Counted from the first letter of the stretch, positions 23,388-35,812 are shown. The stretch: 64,000 nt of DNA from Hermatobates lingyangjiaoensis (GCA_026182355.1 JAPFBL010000225.1:434001-498000); one strand, 5' to 3'. Notes: a model not told the origin generated them from the sequence alone. Numbers and translations: made by a program.

Positions 23388-23793
23388 CAGACGTCCCCTA
23401 GTAACGAACATTCGATTTACGAACTTTCGGAGATACGAACAGACTTGTAAATACATATGTCGAATTTTGCAAATACTTAAAAAGCAACAAAACGGAGTAA
23501 GTTAAATTTTGTATTGAGCGTTTTCTCATATCGATAAGGTCATTGCAATCTTCGAGCAAAAGGAACCAAATGTTGACCGTTGTACAAAGGTTGTAAACCA
23601 AATGAAAGATGTAATACGAGTTCAGTGAAAGTAATACTAAATAATAGGAGTTCAGTAATGCCGCGTCATTTACGATGAAAAGAAAACGCAAGCCGTCTAA
23701 TCGTCCTTGGATCGGTTTTTTGTTCAATTCTCTCAACTGATACTGTATAAAATTATTGTTTTCAATATGCTATGTTTTTCCTCCCCCCCTCTC

Positions 23794-23836
<43 letters not shown>

Positions 23837-24169
23837 CAAATGAGTATGTGTATACAAATATGTATATACACATTTTTATAAAGCATATTGTTAGGAAAGG
23901 TATTAAATTTCCACACAAAAAACTTTTTTGTTTGAGACTTAATACTTTTCCTAACATGAGTAAATACCACACTATAACAGATTGCACAGTTAATGAAAGC
24001 ATATTGTTTGTTTTTTACTATTTAGTGTTGTTTAAATGCAGTAGAAACCCATATAAGCCCTAAAAATACATTTTACTATAAGCAAATGTCTTGTAATAAC
24101 TTACGAACCAATTCAGATAACGAATGGCCATCCGGAACATATCTCGTTCGTAAGTTGGGGGAGCGTCTG
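23388..24169 (+). mobile_element. pogo/Tigger-like non-autonomous element
   Basis: The ends are CAGACGTCCCC and, on the other strand, CAGACGCTCCCCCAACTTAC, with TA on both sides (23386-23387 and 24170-24171). Plus-strand frames retain what looks like the end of a CENP-B/Tigger-type transposase: FEQKEPNVDRCTKVVNQMK (about 23551-23607), then IYDEKK and SSLDRFF (about 23670-23721), broken by stops. Most of the transposase is deleted. A (CT)n run lies inside. Confidence 0.65.
23789..23830. repeat. (CT)n microsatellite
   Basis: C-run followed by CT dinucleotides inside the pogo/Tigger-like element. Confidence 0.9.
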
Positions 24170-24639
24170 TATTTTCAAGAGAAGTATGGACAAGAGGATT
24201 CTATTCCTTTTGGTGGTACCTTTTTGTCAAAGGGTTCTTGCTAGAATAGATCTTTGAAACAATGTATATAAAAATGCTATTAGCATTACTTTCTTTATTT
24301 GTATAGTAAATTCTTAGATAATTACATAGGTTATTTTTGTCAGAAAATATTACAATACCTAAAATAACTTATGAGGTCTAATTCTTAAGCAATGAAATCT
24401 TATAACCTAATGTGATAATCTATAGAGTATATAAGTCATGGAAGTCGAGTGCAGAGATTCTCATCAAACGACATGTTGAAAAAGGAGGGAGGATGGATGA
24501 ATCTCTATATATAAAGTTCGTGAGTTTGTTTGTTTGTTTGTTCACCCATTTTCGATGGAGATAGAGGCCTGAAATTAAATATATATTATTTACTACCTGA
24601 ATAATTTTAGCTAAAAAAAATTATCACTATTATCCCAAA

Positions 24640-24985
24640 ATTGAAGCCAGGGTGGCAAGTGTCTTGCGTGCTCGCCGATGGCAGTAGTGCAAATGTATTA
24701 TATATAAATGTAACAAAAAAAAATTTTTAATTTAAAATTTGAATAATATAAACAATGGTAATAAAGTAAAGGCATTGAACCAGGGTAGCCAGTCGTTTGT
24801 GTGCTCGCCTATGGTAGTAATGAAAATGTATTACAAATAAATGTAACAAACAAAAAATTAAATTAAAATTGGCGAAGTGTAAACACTGGTAATGAAATTA
24901 AGGCATGGAGCCAGAGTAGCCCAGAGGCTTGCGTGCTCGATGATGACAGTAGTGCAAATGTATTATAAATAAATGAAACAAATAT
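24640..24985. repeat. Three-copy tandem repeat, about 130 bp
   Basis: Three diverged units begin near 24648, 24777 and 24910. Each has AGCCAGGGTRGCC-like text, TTGCGTGCTCG, GTAGTGCAAATGTATTA and an AT-rich filler. No coding frame is conserved across units. Confidence 0.7.
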
Positions 24986-25442
24986 GTAATAAACTACTAC
25001 ATTAGAGGTTAAAAATTAATAATTTTAGAAACAAACTTGAACACAAATGTGAGATAATATACGAATGTTCTGAGGTAACATAAAGACACATTCCGTTCAT
25101 TAATTTTATTTTATGTTAGGTAAATAAATTGAATATTTCAATTTACAAGTTTTGTTTGTTTTAAATACATTTCATTGTGTATATAACCTGAATTGAATTT
25201 TTATTTTTAATTTCATCTTTTAAATTTCAGTGATACTCACTGTTTATATATCTTGAATCATCTTAAGAATACCATATCAAAAGCTTGGGTGATATAAGAA
25301 TCTGTGTCCGTGTTTTAATAACAAGAAACAACAATTAGAATTATCTATTAGTGAATTTATTTCAATAACTATTGTTATAATTTGTGAGTGACACAAAGGG
25401 TGACGGGTAGCTAGTAACTGATAAGAGGGAACATGTTTGCAG

Positions 25443-25627
25443 ATGGGAGACACAACTGCAGGTCCTGCTACAAGAGCTACGCGAGGCGCTGTCACCTGGT
25501 GCGCCATGTGAAGTTCGAGTGCATGCGAGAGCCTGCCTTCTACTGTGACCTCTGCCCTTACCGCACTAAGAGGAAGGACTCCCTCAAGGTCCACAAGACC
25601 GTCGTTCATGGAACCTTCCCTTTTTAA
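25443..25627 (+). CDS. lola: lola-type alternative terminal exon, C2HC + C2H2 fingers
   Basis: The acceptor GTTTGCAG ends at 25442, with a weak, purine-interrupted pyrimidine tract. The split codon ends AT, so this isoform would begin with Asp, Asn, Tyr or His, depending on the donor base; the other exons mostly give Gly. It has 60 residues and a TAA stop at 25625-25627. Finger 1 is HNCRSC … VRH21VKFEC26; finger 2 is FYCDLC … H50-KTVV-H55. It is isolated, about 8.6 kb from the previous relic and 7 kb from the next exon. The nearest AATAAA is at 26255-26260. Confidence 0.9.
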
Positions 25628-26911
25628 CGATTTCTTCTGCTTTTCTTGCCTTATAGCAGAACCATTGTGATTCGCAGGCTTCAGTCAAAACTTCGTTTTT
25701 GAAAATCTCGTTGTGCAATATATAATAACTATCATTCAATTCAAAGTGTATAATTTACAGTTTTCTTCATGTTAAAATGTCCATGCACGCTGTTCCTCAA
25801 ATTGTAGCTAAGCTACGTATGTGTACCATTTGTCAAGCACGTACTTACTAATCCGTTAATCTGATAAAGACTTGATTACTCTGTTAACATGATTTAATGG
25901 TTGTATTTAGTGCAGTTAGTGTCTTCTACATTCCTATCGATTTGAAAGTCATGAAAGAAAAAAGAAAAACTACCTACACTAAATACTCATTGTTCGTTAA
26001 CATACAGAATTTTATTTACAAAGTTACAAAACACAGTTGTATACCTGAATACGTATTGTTCAGCAATTTGTTTTTCAATATGAAATAGGACGGGCATGTA
26101 ACAGCGACTAAAATGTTATACGTATTCTCAAGTGTTTGTGTATGTCCCCTCTATACATGCGAACTTCCCATTCAAATGTCATCGAGTGTTGTATGAACCA
26201 GCTTAATACAAAACTTAGGTCAACAGTCAAAACATTTTTTTGTTTTCAAAAAGAAATAAAATTATGTAATTCTCATGTGCTGTATCACCGGTCAGTGACA
26301 GCATGTCTGACGTTTAAAACAAATGTCATGAAATCAATACTTCAAGTGAAATATCCAGATGTTTCTTTGCATAGTAGTCGTGAAGAGGATTGATGTTTAA
26401 TGTGTTTGGAAGGTGTAAGAATACATTAATATATTTAGTGAGAATTAATAGCCAGATTATCCAACATATAACTTGGATGCTAGTTGATGCTAGTTTTTTT
26501 TATACGTGTTTGATTCTAACAACTTGTGATTGGGTTTAACATTATTACAATATATCAAGTACATCAGTTATAGGAACGTCATTTTTTGCAGCTTATTAAT
26601 TACGTTCAAGTATTAAGATGGTTCATATTTATGATATTTAAAAGACCTACGACGTAACTTCACGATGCTGTTTCATAAGCGCTGATATTTCAGGAAACTT
26701 CTATAAATTAATTTCTTGTATTACATGAGATCCATAATCTATACTACTTTTTTTAAATTTTAATTGGATAAAGTTTTCGATTTTTTAGAACAAAAAAAGA
26801 TAAAATCTAATTTTTTAATATTTCAGTATTGGTTTCAAACATCTTACGAAATTCTAATTCCTAAAGGTAATTAATAAAAAGGTTTTACATAAACACGTGA
26901 AATAGCAATCA

Positions 26912-27114
26912 ATGATCAAACCACAATAAGAAATGGGAAAACCAGACTAAGATCTTTCAACTGTAACAAGCGGTCTTCGTCAGAGTTAAAAACCCAACTG
27001 AGTTTTTGGGTTTTTGGCTTGGCAGTTGGGTTTTTGACTCTGACTAAGACCGCTTGTTACGGTTGAAAGATCGTAGTCTTGTTTTCTCATTTCTTAGAAA
27101 ATTGCGGTTGATCA
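26912..27114. repeat. Foldback repeat, family C
   Basis: Arms of about 90 bp match the perfect copy at 61933-62122 with a handful of changes. Each arm contains the GACGAAGACCG / CGGTTGAAAG pair. The centre repeats TTTTTGGG-type text. Confidence 0.75.
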
Positions 27115-27119
27115 CTAAC

Positions 27120-29240
27120 CGTAATTATATAATAACAATGTAATTAAAGACTAAGTTGATGTGAAAATATGCAATTTTAATCTTGAGGATCTGACTTGAA
27201 TTTATTAGTTTCATTGAGTGTTATTAAATTTTTTAATACTTGCTTAGAATAAGAACTTGGTCTTTCTTGAAGGAAATTGTAAAAAAAAAATCCTTCAGAA
27301 CAATCTGTTGCGACTTACGAAAAAGCCCAACTAATTATATTGGTAGATCTCTGGCTATTCATTTTAACTTTGGATGATTATTCTATTGTATTTAATGCGA
27401 TGAAGTTTTAGAATATATTAAATTCAAAATACTTAGATATTTTCATTTCAGTTTACGATATAAGAATTTGCGTATCTTTGGAATTTCTTTGTTGTTATTA
27501 AAAGTATTTCTTAACAGAGTGTAAAAACAGAAAAAACCTGTCTGTTGTTTTTGGCTCTAAATTTCATCAAATATCAATTTTTTTTACACCAACGGAACAA
27601 AAGTTTAATATTCGTTAAAATTTTAGAACTGAATTCAGAGTGGTTAAATAATTCATTTACACCTCTTCAGGTGATTGGATGAAGGCCGCTCCCACAACTA
27701 GATAAATTAGAGTCTACTATTGTGATACCGTCTAGGATTACTTAACATTTAGTCCGGAGATATTCTATTTTATAGAGAAAACAAGTTTTAAAGAATATTT
27801 TCAAATAGGCACTATTTGTTAAAATGATATAAATAAAGGTGATTAAAAACATTCTAAAAAAAACCAGTATACAACCAATATATAACAAAGTTCATAAAAC
27901 AAACATTATTTTAACCATATTTACTAAACTTTTGATTGACAAAATTTGTTCCTAATAGATGTATATGTTCTAATGGATGTTCAATTTTTTTTATCTGTAT
28001 TTACTTTTTACTCACCTTGAATTAATGGACTAATTTTTTTTTATGTAAATTAATTCTTGGTAATGCTGGCTTTACAAGCCAGAGTGATATATAAGCTTTA
28101 TTAATTACAATTTAATGTGAAATATAATTTATCTTAGGAAATATATTTTAATTTGAATTAGATGTTTAAGTCAGGTTTGAAACATTTCAATTGTACTACT
28201 AAATCAATTTTAAACTAAAAGTTATTTCTTTATGCATAAAAAATAAATTCTAGAACAGAGTAACCTCCTTTTCATTTTATATAATGTTTAAAACTTGAGG
28301 GTCTCTTATAGTTGTAAAGAACGTCACTGGTTCAATTTTAAGTAATTTCTCAATTGTTTGAAATTCTTTTTAATGCTTTCGTATTAGCGACATTCTTTAA
28401 GCATCCCTATAAACTTGTTTCGTGAAAAGAATGTTCCATTTAAATTGCTTTTATTTTGATAAATAGTATTATGTATATAATGAATCCTTTTTTGTTCATT
28501 TCTGTAAAGAAAGAAAATATTTTGTAAGTTCAAATTCATTAAGTGCTACTTATTAAAAAAAAACCTGTTATAGTACAGTTTGTGAGATTATAATGTAATT
28601 TTGTAAATAAATATTCATAATTAAAAAAAGCATTACTGTGATTATGATACTGTTTATTCAAAGCGAGATCAAAGAGTTATCTAAAGGAATAATTTGATTC
28701 ATTATTTCATGCTTGAACTACTAAAAGCAATAGAAAGCTCACAATTTATTCAATTGATAATAAAATGTAAATGTTTTATAAGTATTCATTTCGTGACTGT
28801 CACCCGCAGCATCATGTCAATATGATAAGAGAATTACTTCAGACCTTTATCAGCATGTCATTTGGAATTCATTTGATAATGTCAATACAATCTGTTGATA
28901 AAGTTTATTGATTGATTACTGGGATCAATTGCTGCTGCACTAGCCGTTGTGCAAGGCTTTGTATGATTATGAATCTAGCAGAATATAAATGCATTAGGTA
29001 ATCCCAGAAGAAAAAGATGACACCGTGGGTGGTCTCCGAGGCCAAACACACAGCAGTCTTTGGTATCTTTCCGCTAGATTTCTTAGCGCACTCATGTCTG
29101 CGCTGCTTGTGATGGTCACATTGAAAATTCCTAAAATAGTCAATAAAACTTGACTCTCAGTGGATAAATTGTGATTTACCTGAGCTTTTTTTTCCTTTTC
29201 CTCGTTAAAATATTGAACTATGAAATTCTATTTTGGGTTA
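27120..29240 (+). other. Intron sequence, nothing recognised
   Basis: Very AT-rich, no open frame of note, no zinc-finger motif in either strand. Confidence 0.6.
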
Positions 29241-29250
29241 CCTCACTTTA

Positions 29251-29588
29251 TAATATAGATTTGTCTTCATTGATCTGTAATCTAGATTTCACCTCCTTGA
29301 TCTGTAATCTAGATTTGTCTGCATTGATCTGTAATCTAGATTTTGTCGTCATTGATCTGTAATCGAGATTTGCCTTCATTGATCTATAATCTAGATTTGC
29401 CTTCATTGATCTGTAATTTAGATTTGCCTTCATTGATCTATAATCTAGATTTTCCTCATTGATCTGTAATCTAGATTTTTCCTCATTAATCTGTAATCCA
29501 GATTTGTCTTCATTGATCTGTAATCTAGATTTGTCTTAATTGGTCTGCAATCAATATTTTTCTTCATTGGTCTCTAAACTAGATTTGT
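29251..29588. repeat. 27-bp tandem repeat, about 12 copies
   Basis: The unit is close to TGATCTGTAATCTAGATTTG plus 7 bases, repeated with one-base length drift. Because 27 is a multiple of three, both strands show open frames with a nine-residue repeat. I regard those frames as by-products. Confidence 0.9.
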
Positions 29589-30651
29589 TCAGTTGTACTT
29601 TCAGATTTTACACACAATCATCTTGCCTTTTCAAAATATAACCAAGATCTATAGTGGAATAATTGCAAGAGAACAGTATGTATTTCCAGTGCAATTACGT
29701 CTATTTGTGTTATGAAATATTTTAAAATTCGACATTTGGAATTCCGTACTAATCTTACATTCTCGTTAGTGGCTTTCGGAATATTTTTCTCCCTTTCTTA
29801 AGTTAGGGATTTTACTCTATATGAATAATAAAAAAAAAAACACTCGAACACAAAAAATCTCATTACCTAATAGATATTACTTGTAAATTGTGAATTTCAA
29901 TTAAAAAACCCATCTTACCAGAAGTTCTTATGTGTTTCCAGTTAGGCTTGTATCTCTTCCATCTCCAAAAATAATTATATTCGGTGTTGCTAATTTTTGT
30001 TTATAGATTTATGATTATGAAGTTTCAATCCATTTTGAAGAAAACAGCTGAAAATTGTTTTTATTTCATTGGAGATTATAAAGATGCCTTTCATGGTAGA
30101 AAGAACAGCTGCAGTGTATGCATGTCTGAGGTAAGTTAATATCGGAATCTTCAAAACGCATTTAAACTGTTTCTGAAAAAATTCAATAAAATTACTTCCA
30201 CCGCGGCTAAAATTAGACTATGTTTCAAATTTTGCCAAATTCCAGACTATATAGCAGAAGCTGGTAAACCGTTTTCCTCGTTACCCCAAAATTCATTTCA
30301 TTTATTTAGCATTACCCTAGGTTTTAAAAGGGATAAAAAAAATCTTTTCAAAGTTGAAAGATTATTACGATAAGTGTAAGTGTAAGTATAAAAAACAAAC
30401 TAATAAACCAACTACTAAAGGACGCTAGATGGTTATCCAAAACATACAATTTTCAAATTTTTGTAAGAAGATAACCTTTCATATTTGAATAAATGAGATC
30501 AAAATTCTAAATTTTGAAGATTAGCAGTATTTGAACATTGTTTTCAAGTTTGAAATAATTTCTTTATTGTATTTTAATAAGCAGTTTTTTTGATCTGATG
30601 ATATCTTTTTCGCTTATTTATTATTTTGGAAAGCCACTATCCAGAACTGTA

Positions 30652-31521
30652 TTTGCTACGTCCACGCCAAGCACTGGTAAGTCTTCGTTGGTAAGACTAC
30701 AGGTAATTGGTAAGACTCACAAGTAAGTCTTCGTTGATGATGGTGTTACGCAGAGGAAGGTACTGGCATGTCAACGTTTGCTACGTCCACGCCAAGCACT
30801 GAGACTCACAGGTAAGCCTACGTCGATGATCATGTTGTGTATAGGATGGTACTGGCATGTCAACGTTTGCTATGTACACGCCAAGCACTGAGACTCACAG
30901 GTAAGTCTACGTCGATGATTGTGTTACGCAGAGGAAGGTACTGGCATGTCAACGTTTGCTACGTCCACGCCAAGCACTGAGACTCACAGGTAAGTCTTCG
31001 TTGATGATGGTGTTACGCAGAGGAGGGTACTGGCATGTCAACGTTTGCTACGTCCACACCAAGCACTGAGACTCACAGGTAAGCCTACGTCGATGATCAT
31101 GTTGTGTATAGGATGGTACTGGCATGTCAACGTTTGCTATGTACACGCCAAGCACTGAGACTCACAGGTAAGTCTACGTCGATGATTGTGTTACGCAGAG
31201 GAAGGTACTGGCATGTCAACGTTTGCTACGTCCACGCCAAGCACTGAGACTCACAGGTAAGTCTACGTCGATGATTGTGTTCCGCAGAGGAAGGTACTGG
31301 CATGTCAACGTTTGCTACGTCCACACCAAGCACTGAGACTCACAGGTAAGCCTACGTCGATGATCATGTTGTGTATAGGATGGTACTGGCATGTCAACGT
31401 TTGCTATGTACACGCCAAGCACTGAGGCTCACAGGTAAGTATTCGTCGATGATGGTGTTACGCAGAGGAGGGTACTGGCATGTCTACGTTTGCTACGCCC
31501 ACGGAGACTCACTGGTAAGCC
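30652..31521 (+). repeat. 89-bp tandem repeat in a 3-unit (267-bp) higher-order pattern with repeated 5' splice-site motifs
   Basis: Units starting at 30759, 30848, 30937, 31026, 31115, 31204, 31293, 31382 and 31471 are exactly 89 bp apart. Every third unit (30848, 31115, 31382) shares variants GTGTATAGGATGG and TATGTACACGCC, so the array grew in 267-bp blocks. Most units carry CACAGGTAAG; five have the full consensus donor CAGGTAAGT (GT at 30901, 30990, 31168, 31257, 31435). It lies on the sense strand of the lola intron, about 1 kb before the exon at 32554. Confidence 0.9.
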
Positions 31522-32553
31522 TTCTTACGCACATATCGAAAGTCGTCTACCTCGTATAATTAATACTGCTATACATACATACTTCAGTATTGTTATTTCA
31601 ATGTCATATTTTCTATTTAACGTTTCTTATTTTTACAAGACAGATAATAATATTAGTTGTATCACTTCATAACGAACTTTATTACGTGGCTAAGTATTTT
31701 TAACAATACTTATTAAATCCATAAGAGAATTGGCCATGAATATAACTCACTCACATAACAGACTTTCTCAGCGACAAGATTAATAACCTTTGCAGTCATA
31801 TAAACACAGTCATTCATCAATAGTGGACCTCTTTTCTAAACCGTTAAATAATGTGCGCTATAGATCATAGAGATTTCGTTATTTCTTAGAGAGAGGAGTA
31901 ATGACAAATACATAAGAACAGTAATTGCTATTAGAGATTCAGCTACCATACCACATAGTGTTTTCTCCTTCCTCGTCCTGTGGGAATTTACTCCGAGTGA
32001 ATTATACGATGACATAAATAATTTATTGAGCCCTTTATACATTGAGGAGGTAGACATATGAAGGAGATTAAGGTCTCCCAACCGAACTCCCCTACCTCCT
32101 TGTAAATTATTAAGCCTTGCAAATAGTTATTAAGTTAAACCAACTTATAATTAAAACTATAAATACATAACTAATGCATAAACCAATTTTAATATGGTAA
32201 CTTTAAACTAAGCTACAATAACTGTATTACTTGTAACGATAATAATCAGTTTTTATAACTGTAATAATGCAATAATATTAATGATGAAATAGTAATTTGA
32301 TAAATATATAGTAATATTAATAATTATTGTAATGTTGTAGAATCTGTTGTTGGGTGACTGCTGATTCAGTGTTATCCTACCACTCTTGAGTAGTTAATAC
32401 GACCACTCTGGTCAGGTTCTGTCTTGAGTGGCTCTGTCAGCTTCCACCAAACTTACCTTTTCAGCTGAATCACGCCCATCTTCTATGGCTATAAAATGTA
32501 CTGATGTAATCGAGTCATTTGTTGCGACTATTATTAATTCAAGTGTTTTCCAG

Positions 32554-32798
32554 GTGGCGGGAAACAGCACGCGTGCGCTGCATGTGGCCGCAGTTACGTC
32601 CACAAGTTCCACCTTCAGCGCCATATCAGGTACGAATGCGGCAAGGAGCCCCAGTTCCCTTGTCCTCTCTGCCCCTATAGGGCCAAACAAAAAGGCTCCC
32701 TAAAGACCCACGTAGGTCTCAAGCACCGCTTTGTTATTCCTTCTCCAGCCAGCAAACCACTCGCCTTCAATATTTCGTCTAGCGATATATTCAAGTGA
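32554..32798 (+). CDS. lola: lola-type alternative terminal exon, C2HC + C2H2 fingers, long C-terminal tail
   Basis: The acceptor GTTTTCCAG ends at 32553; 80 residues follow and the stop is TGA at 32796-32798. The fingers are shifted by two residues relative to most exons by an added Gly-Gly: C7, C10, H23, C28, then C36, C39, H52, H57. The sequence CGRSY … HKF … RHIRYECGKEPQF … CPYRAKQKG marks a subfamily with the exons at 44443 and 49811. After the last His there is a 23-residue Ser/Pro-rich tail, longer than in any other exon here. AATAAA at 32994-32999 is 196 bases past the stop. Confidence 0.93.
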
Positions 32799-32998
32799 GC
32801 CATCTGGGGGTATCAATTATTTTTCACCAATAATTTTATAATTACAAACTTTAAGTTTTCTATAACATAAAAAAACATAAACCAATTAAATTTTATTTTA
32901 CCAAAGAATTTTATTATAATTAATTATATATGCAATGTATTTACAACATATTTTATAATTAAGTTATAATTATAATGTTACAATTATAATTATAATAA

Positions 32999-34000
32999 AA
33001 ATTACTCTTTTTTAATATTTATTATTAGTTAATTAATATGAATTCATTGTTTTGAAGTTATATTATTTAATTAATATCATGTTCACATTGGTAAGCTGTG
33101 ACTCTACTCTAGAACTAGTCTAAAGAGTGACACCATTGTAAGCAACCCGTGGATACACGTTAGAGTCGAATGAGGGATACTCATGCTATTAAGGCATGTA
33201 GGCCCACCACCTCTGTCGCTACCGCATTATACATGTCTTTTATTTCTAATTCTCTGGATTGCTTTACCAATGAATATATATTCACTCTATTAAGTTATAT
33301 GTGCAATTATATCTTTTAACGAGGTATCAAAGTTCCTTTCAACAAGAATAATATATATTTATTTATTTATACAAATTCTGTATAGTTGTTTGTAAAATAT
33401 TCAATTGTAATATAAGAATATTTAAAAATTATAGTTTTATATTCTAGTGAATAAATAAATATCTTATCGAAGTATGTATTCTGCCCCCCCCCCCCCCCCC
33501 CCGTTCCCATGATTCCTTTATATCTTCTAAAGTTGTTAATGTAATTAGTAGTAAGTTATTTATATAAATTGTTTCTTAAAATTGTATTAACAGTAATGGC
33601 AGTTGGTAAACATCACTTTGTAAGATAAATTTGTATTACCTCGTTACTATGTTAGCTGGTCTATTCGCCTTAACTGTTTTGCATGTAGTGAGGCTTAGAA
33701 GCGACACTTTCAAGTAATGAAATTGCATTGATTTACAAGGAAGGAGGTATTTACAAAGGTATAAACATTCGTTTAGAGAACAACAGGATTGAAATGAACA
33801 TGGAAGTACCTGTGTTCATTTCTTCATGAAATTAATACCTCTTTCTTGTCAAAGTGATCTCAGGCTAGAATCATAAGAGCAATTCACCGATCGAAGGATT
33901 AGGAATGAGGACACGAAAATCCCATCATATCATAACTATGAGCACATTCATGGCCCAAACTGCTAAATATGATGTCCACATTTGTGTACGTTGAAAATCT
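32999..34000 (+). other. Intron sequence downstream of a terminal exon
   Basis: AT-rich with a poly-C run; no supportable gene. Confidence 0.5.
33484..33502. repeat. Poly-C run (19 C)
   Basis: Nineteen consecutive C in an AT-rich intron; length is likely to be unreliable. Confidence 0.95.
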
Positions 34001-34162
34001 GCTGGTTAGGGATATTGTCTGACCAGCACCTACACGCTGACAGTTTAAAGACTACCCTTATTTTAGGAGATTTGGTCGTCCCCCTCCAAAGAGGGAAATA
34101 CCCATTCCCCCGGGCCAGGGCTCATTAAGAATGAGTACCAGTATAGGAGCATTTGCCAATGA

Positions 34163-34507
34163 ATGCTCCCACCCACTGGTGAAGGCCGGAGGTCTAGCTC
34201 CTCCTTGGTGTTATGCAGGAATATTCAATATAAGTTTAAGATGGAAATTCATTGTCACCGCCATTACCCAAATCAACATGTTATGATCGCTGTGCACCCT
34301 AGTTTTCAAGCCATTTACACTATTAAATCAAATCAGGCTGACGATTTAGCGTGTTGCCCTTTTTGTTACCTCCAAGTTCAGCCACCTAAACTTGGGGTGT
34401 CTGTGGTGAACCTCGCGGAGTCAGGCACCACGATTCTACGTCGCCCATCAGACCAATATAAACTATTCGCGCAATTATACGGGGGGGGGGGGGGGGGGGG
34501 ACAATAA
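34163..34507 (+). other. Unrecognised open frame ending in a poly-G run
   Basis: An open frame of 114 codons whose central part looks protein-like (HCHRHYPNQH … CCPFC, spacing H-x-H … C-C-x2-C) and then runs through 20 G (34481-34500), which makes the end unreliable. No match to the lola fingers and no family that I recognise. The GC content is above the surrounding intron. It may be a fragment of a mobile element. Confidence 0.3.
34481..34500. repeat. Poly-G run (20 G)
   Basis: Twenty consecutive G; on this strand it could form a G-quadruplex, and it is prone to sequencing error. Confidence 0.95.
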
Positions 34508-35179
34508 CACTTTCCATCACATTTGACCAGAATAAGCCTTGGCCATTCCAAACCTTTTAGACTCTGAACAACTGTTTCACATTTCAGACTAAGTGCATCA
34601 AAGATTTATTGTCATCCCACTTACTAAGTTGTTATCACACTAATGCGACAATAGCGGTCCACTGATAAACAGGTAATGATAACATTCAGCGCGATAAATT
34701 AATGTATTATTCCTCGGTTTTCATTAACTTCAAATGGAAAGTTGTTCATATAAATAATATTAACGATTTAGTCAGCGTGAAAAGAAACCAGGAACACACT
34801 GGTGAAACTTAGGAAGAACTAGGGATGTCAAACGTAACTATATTTGTCTTGAGCACTTCAAAAATTGTTTAAAAAAATTACAAGATTAATAAAGAAACAA
34901 GAAAGTTAAAGTGTTTCAAAATTGATTGAAATAAATTCAAATAGCTTTTAAAAAAAGTTCACTATATTAGATTTAGATAATTAAAGATATCAGCATTTGT
35001 GTAGAAAAATAACTTGCATTAACCTTGAAACACAAGTTATTCTCATGAGTAGCATATATATATTTTTGTAATATATATACAACAGATTCAATAATATATC
35101 GACCGTTTGATAGAATAGGTGTGTTATCTAATCGGGATTCGGTCAAATTTTCTAGATTCAAAAATCAAACCCTCATTGC

Positions 35180-35215
35180 CAACGTTTTGGTTTTATTTAA
35201 AACCTTTTTCATAGG
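35180..35215 (-). ncRNA. Degenerate hammerhead-like motif, family J
   Basis: On the minus strand GGCC, ATGAAAA in place of CTGANGA, hairpin GGTTTT…AAAACC, CAAAACGTT and GGC follow in the order of the module. Several core bases are lost. A sister remnant is near 21790-21810. Confidence 0.3.
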
Positions 35216-35475
35216 CCTACAAACAAAGGATAATAAGAAATCACATATCAACATCCATCATATAAACAATAAGAAATGAATTGTTACAACTTATGAATAT
35301 TATAAGCAGAAGTATTTAGAGATAAATAAAACAATATAACTTTCAGAAGTAAGAATTTATATATATACATTACAGATAATCTAATCACAGAGAAAAAAGG
35401 TCCACTGTAAACGGGATAAGAAGCTAGCTATTCGCTGGAGTAGTATTCACATCTCAACCGTCTGCAAAGACTGCG

Positions 35476-35477
<2 letters not shown>

Positions 35478-35519
<42 letters not shown>
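35478..35519. repeat. (TA)n microsatellite
   Basis: Twenty-one TA units on the left of the 254-bp palindrome region. Confidence 0.95.
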
Positions 35520-35521
<2 letters not shown>

Positions 35522-35558
35522 ACTTAAAATTCGAAAAAACGATCCAAACTGGACGCAA

Positions 35559-35807
35559 ATCAGTTCACAAACGAAGAAAAGCAACACACAAAGAAAGAGA
35601 CACACTTACAAACTCAAATTTTCGGATGATCCGTCTTCAGGAGAAAAGAGAGAAAGGGCGACCAAGCACGCCGGAAACACAACGGCCGTTGTGTTTCCGG
35701 CGTGCTTGGTCGCCCTTTCTCTCTTTTCTCCTGAAGACGGATCATCCGAAAATTTGAGTTTGTAAGTGTGTCTCTTTCTTTGTGTGTTGCTTTTCTTCGT
35801 TTGTGAA

Positions 35808-35812
<5 letters not shown>
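35559..35812. repeat. Perfect 254-bp palindrome, family A foldback
   Basis: The two 127-bp arms are exact reverse complements with no spacer; the centre is ACGG|CCGT at 35685/35686. Both arms contain a hammerhead-like motif (minus about 35611-35645, plus 35726-35760). (TA)n lies 39 bp outside the left arm and directly at the right arm. The remaining 38 bp on the left (35521-35558) resembles the outer part of the family-A element at 62160. Confidence 0.92.
35726..35760 (+). ncRNA. Small hammerhead-like motif, family A
   Basis: CTC (stem I) at 35728-35730, CTGAAGA 35731-35737, extra C, hairpin GGAT-C-ATCC 35739-35747, GAAA 35748-35751 overlapping loopless stem III AATT, T at the cleavage position (35755), GAG 35756-35758 pairing with CTC. 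The exact inverse is in the other arm. Confidence 0.5.

Noticed and set aside
29171..29433. Repeat proteins with a nine-residue period on both strands
   Set aside because: The 27-bp unit is a multiple of three, so open frames are automatic; no start, splice or conservation evidence.
30085..30135. Possible extra zinc-finger exon (CSVC followed by a GAGGTAAGT donor)
   Set aside because: A single C-x2-C without the RH…YEC or H-x4-H parts and no acceptor in the expected phase.
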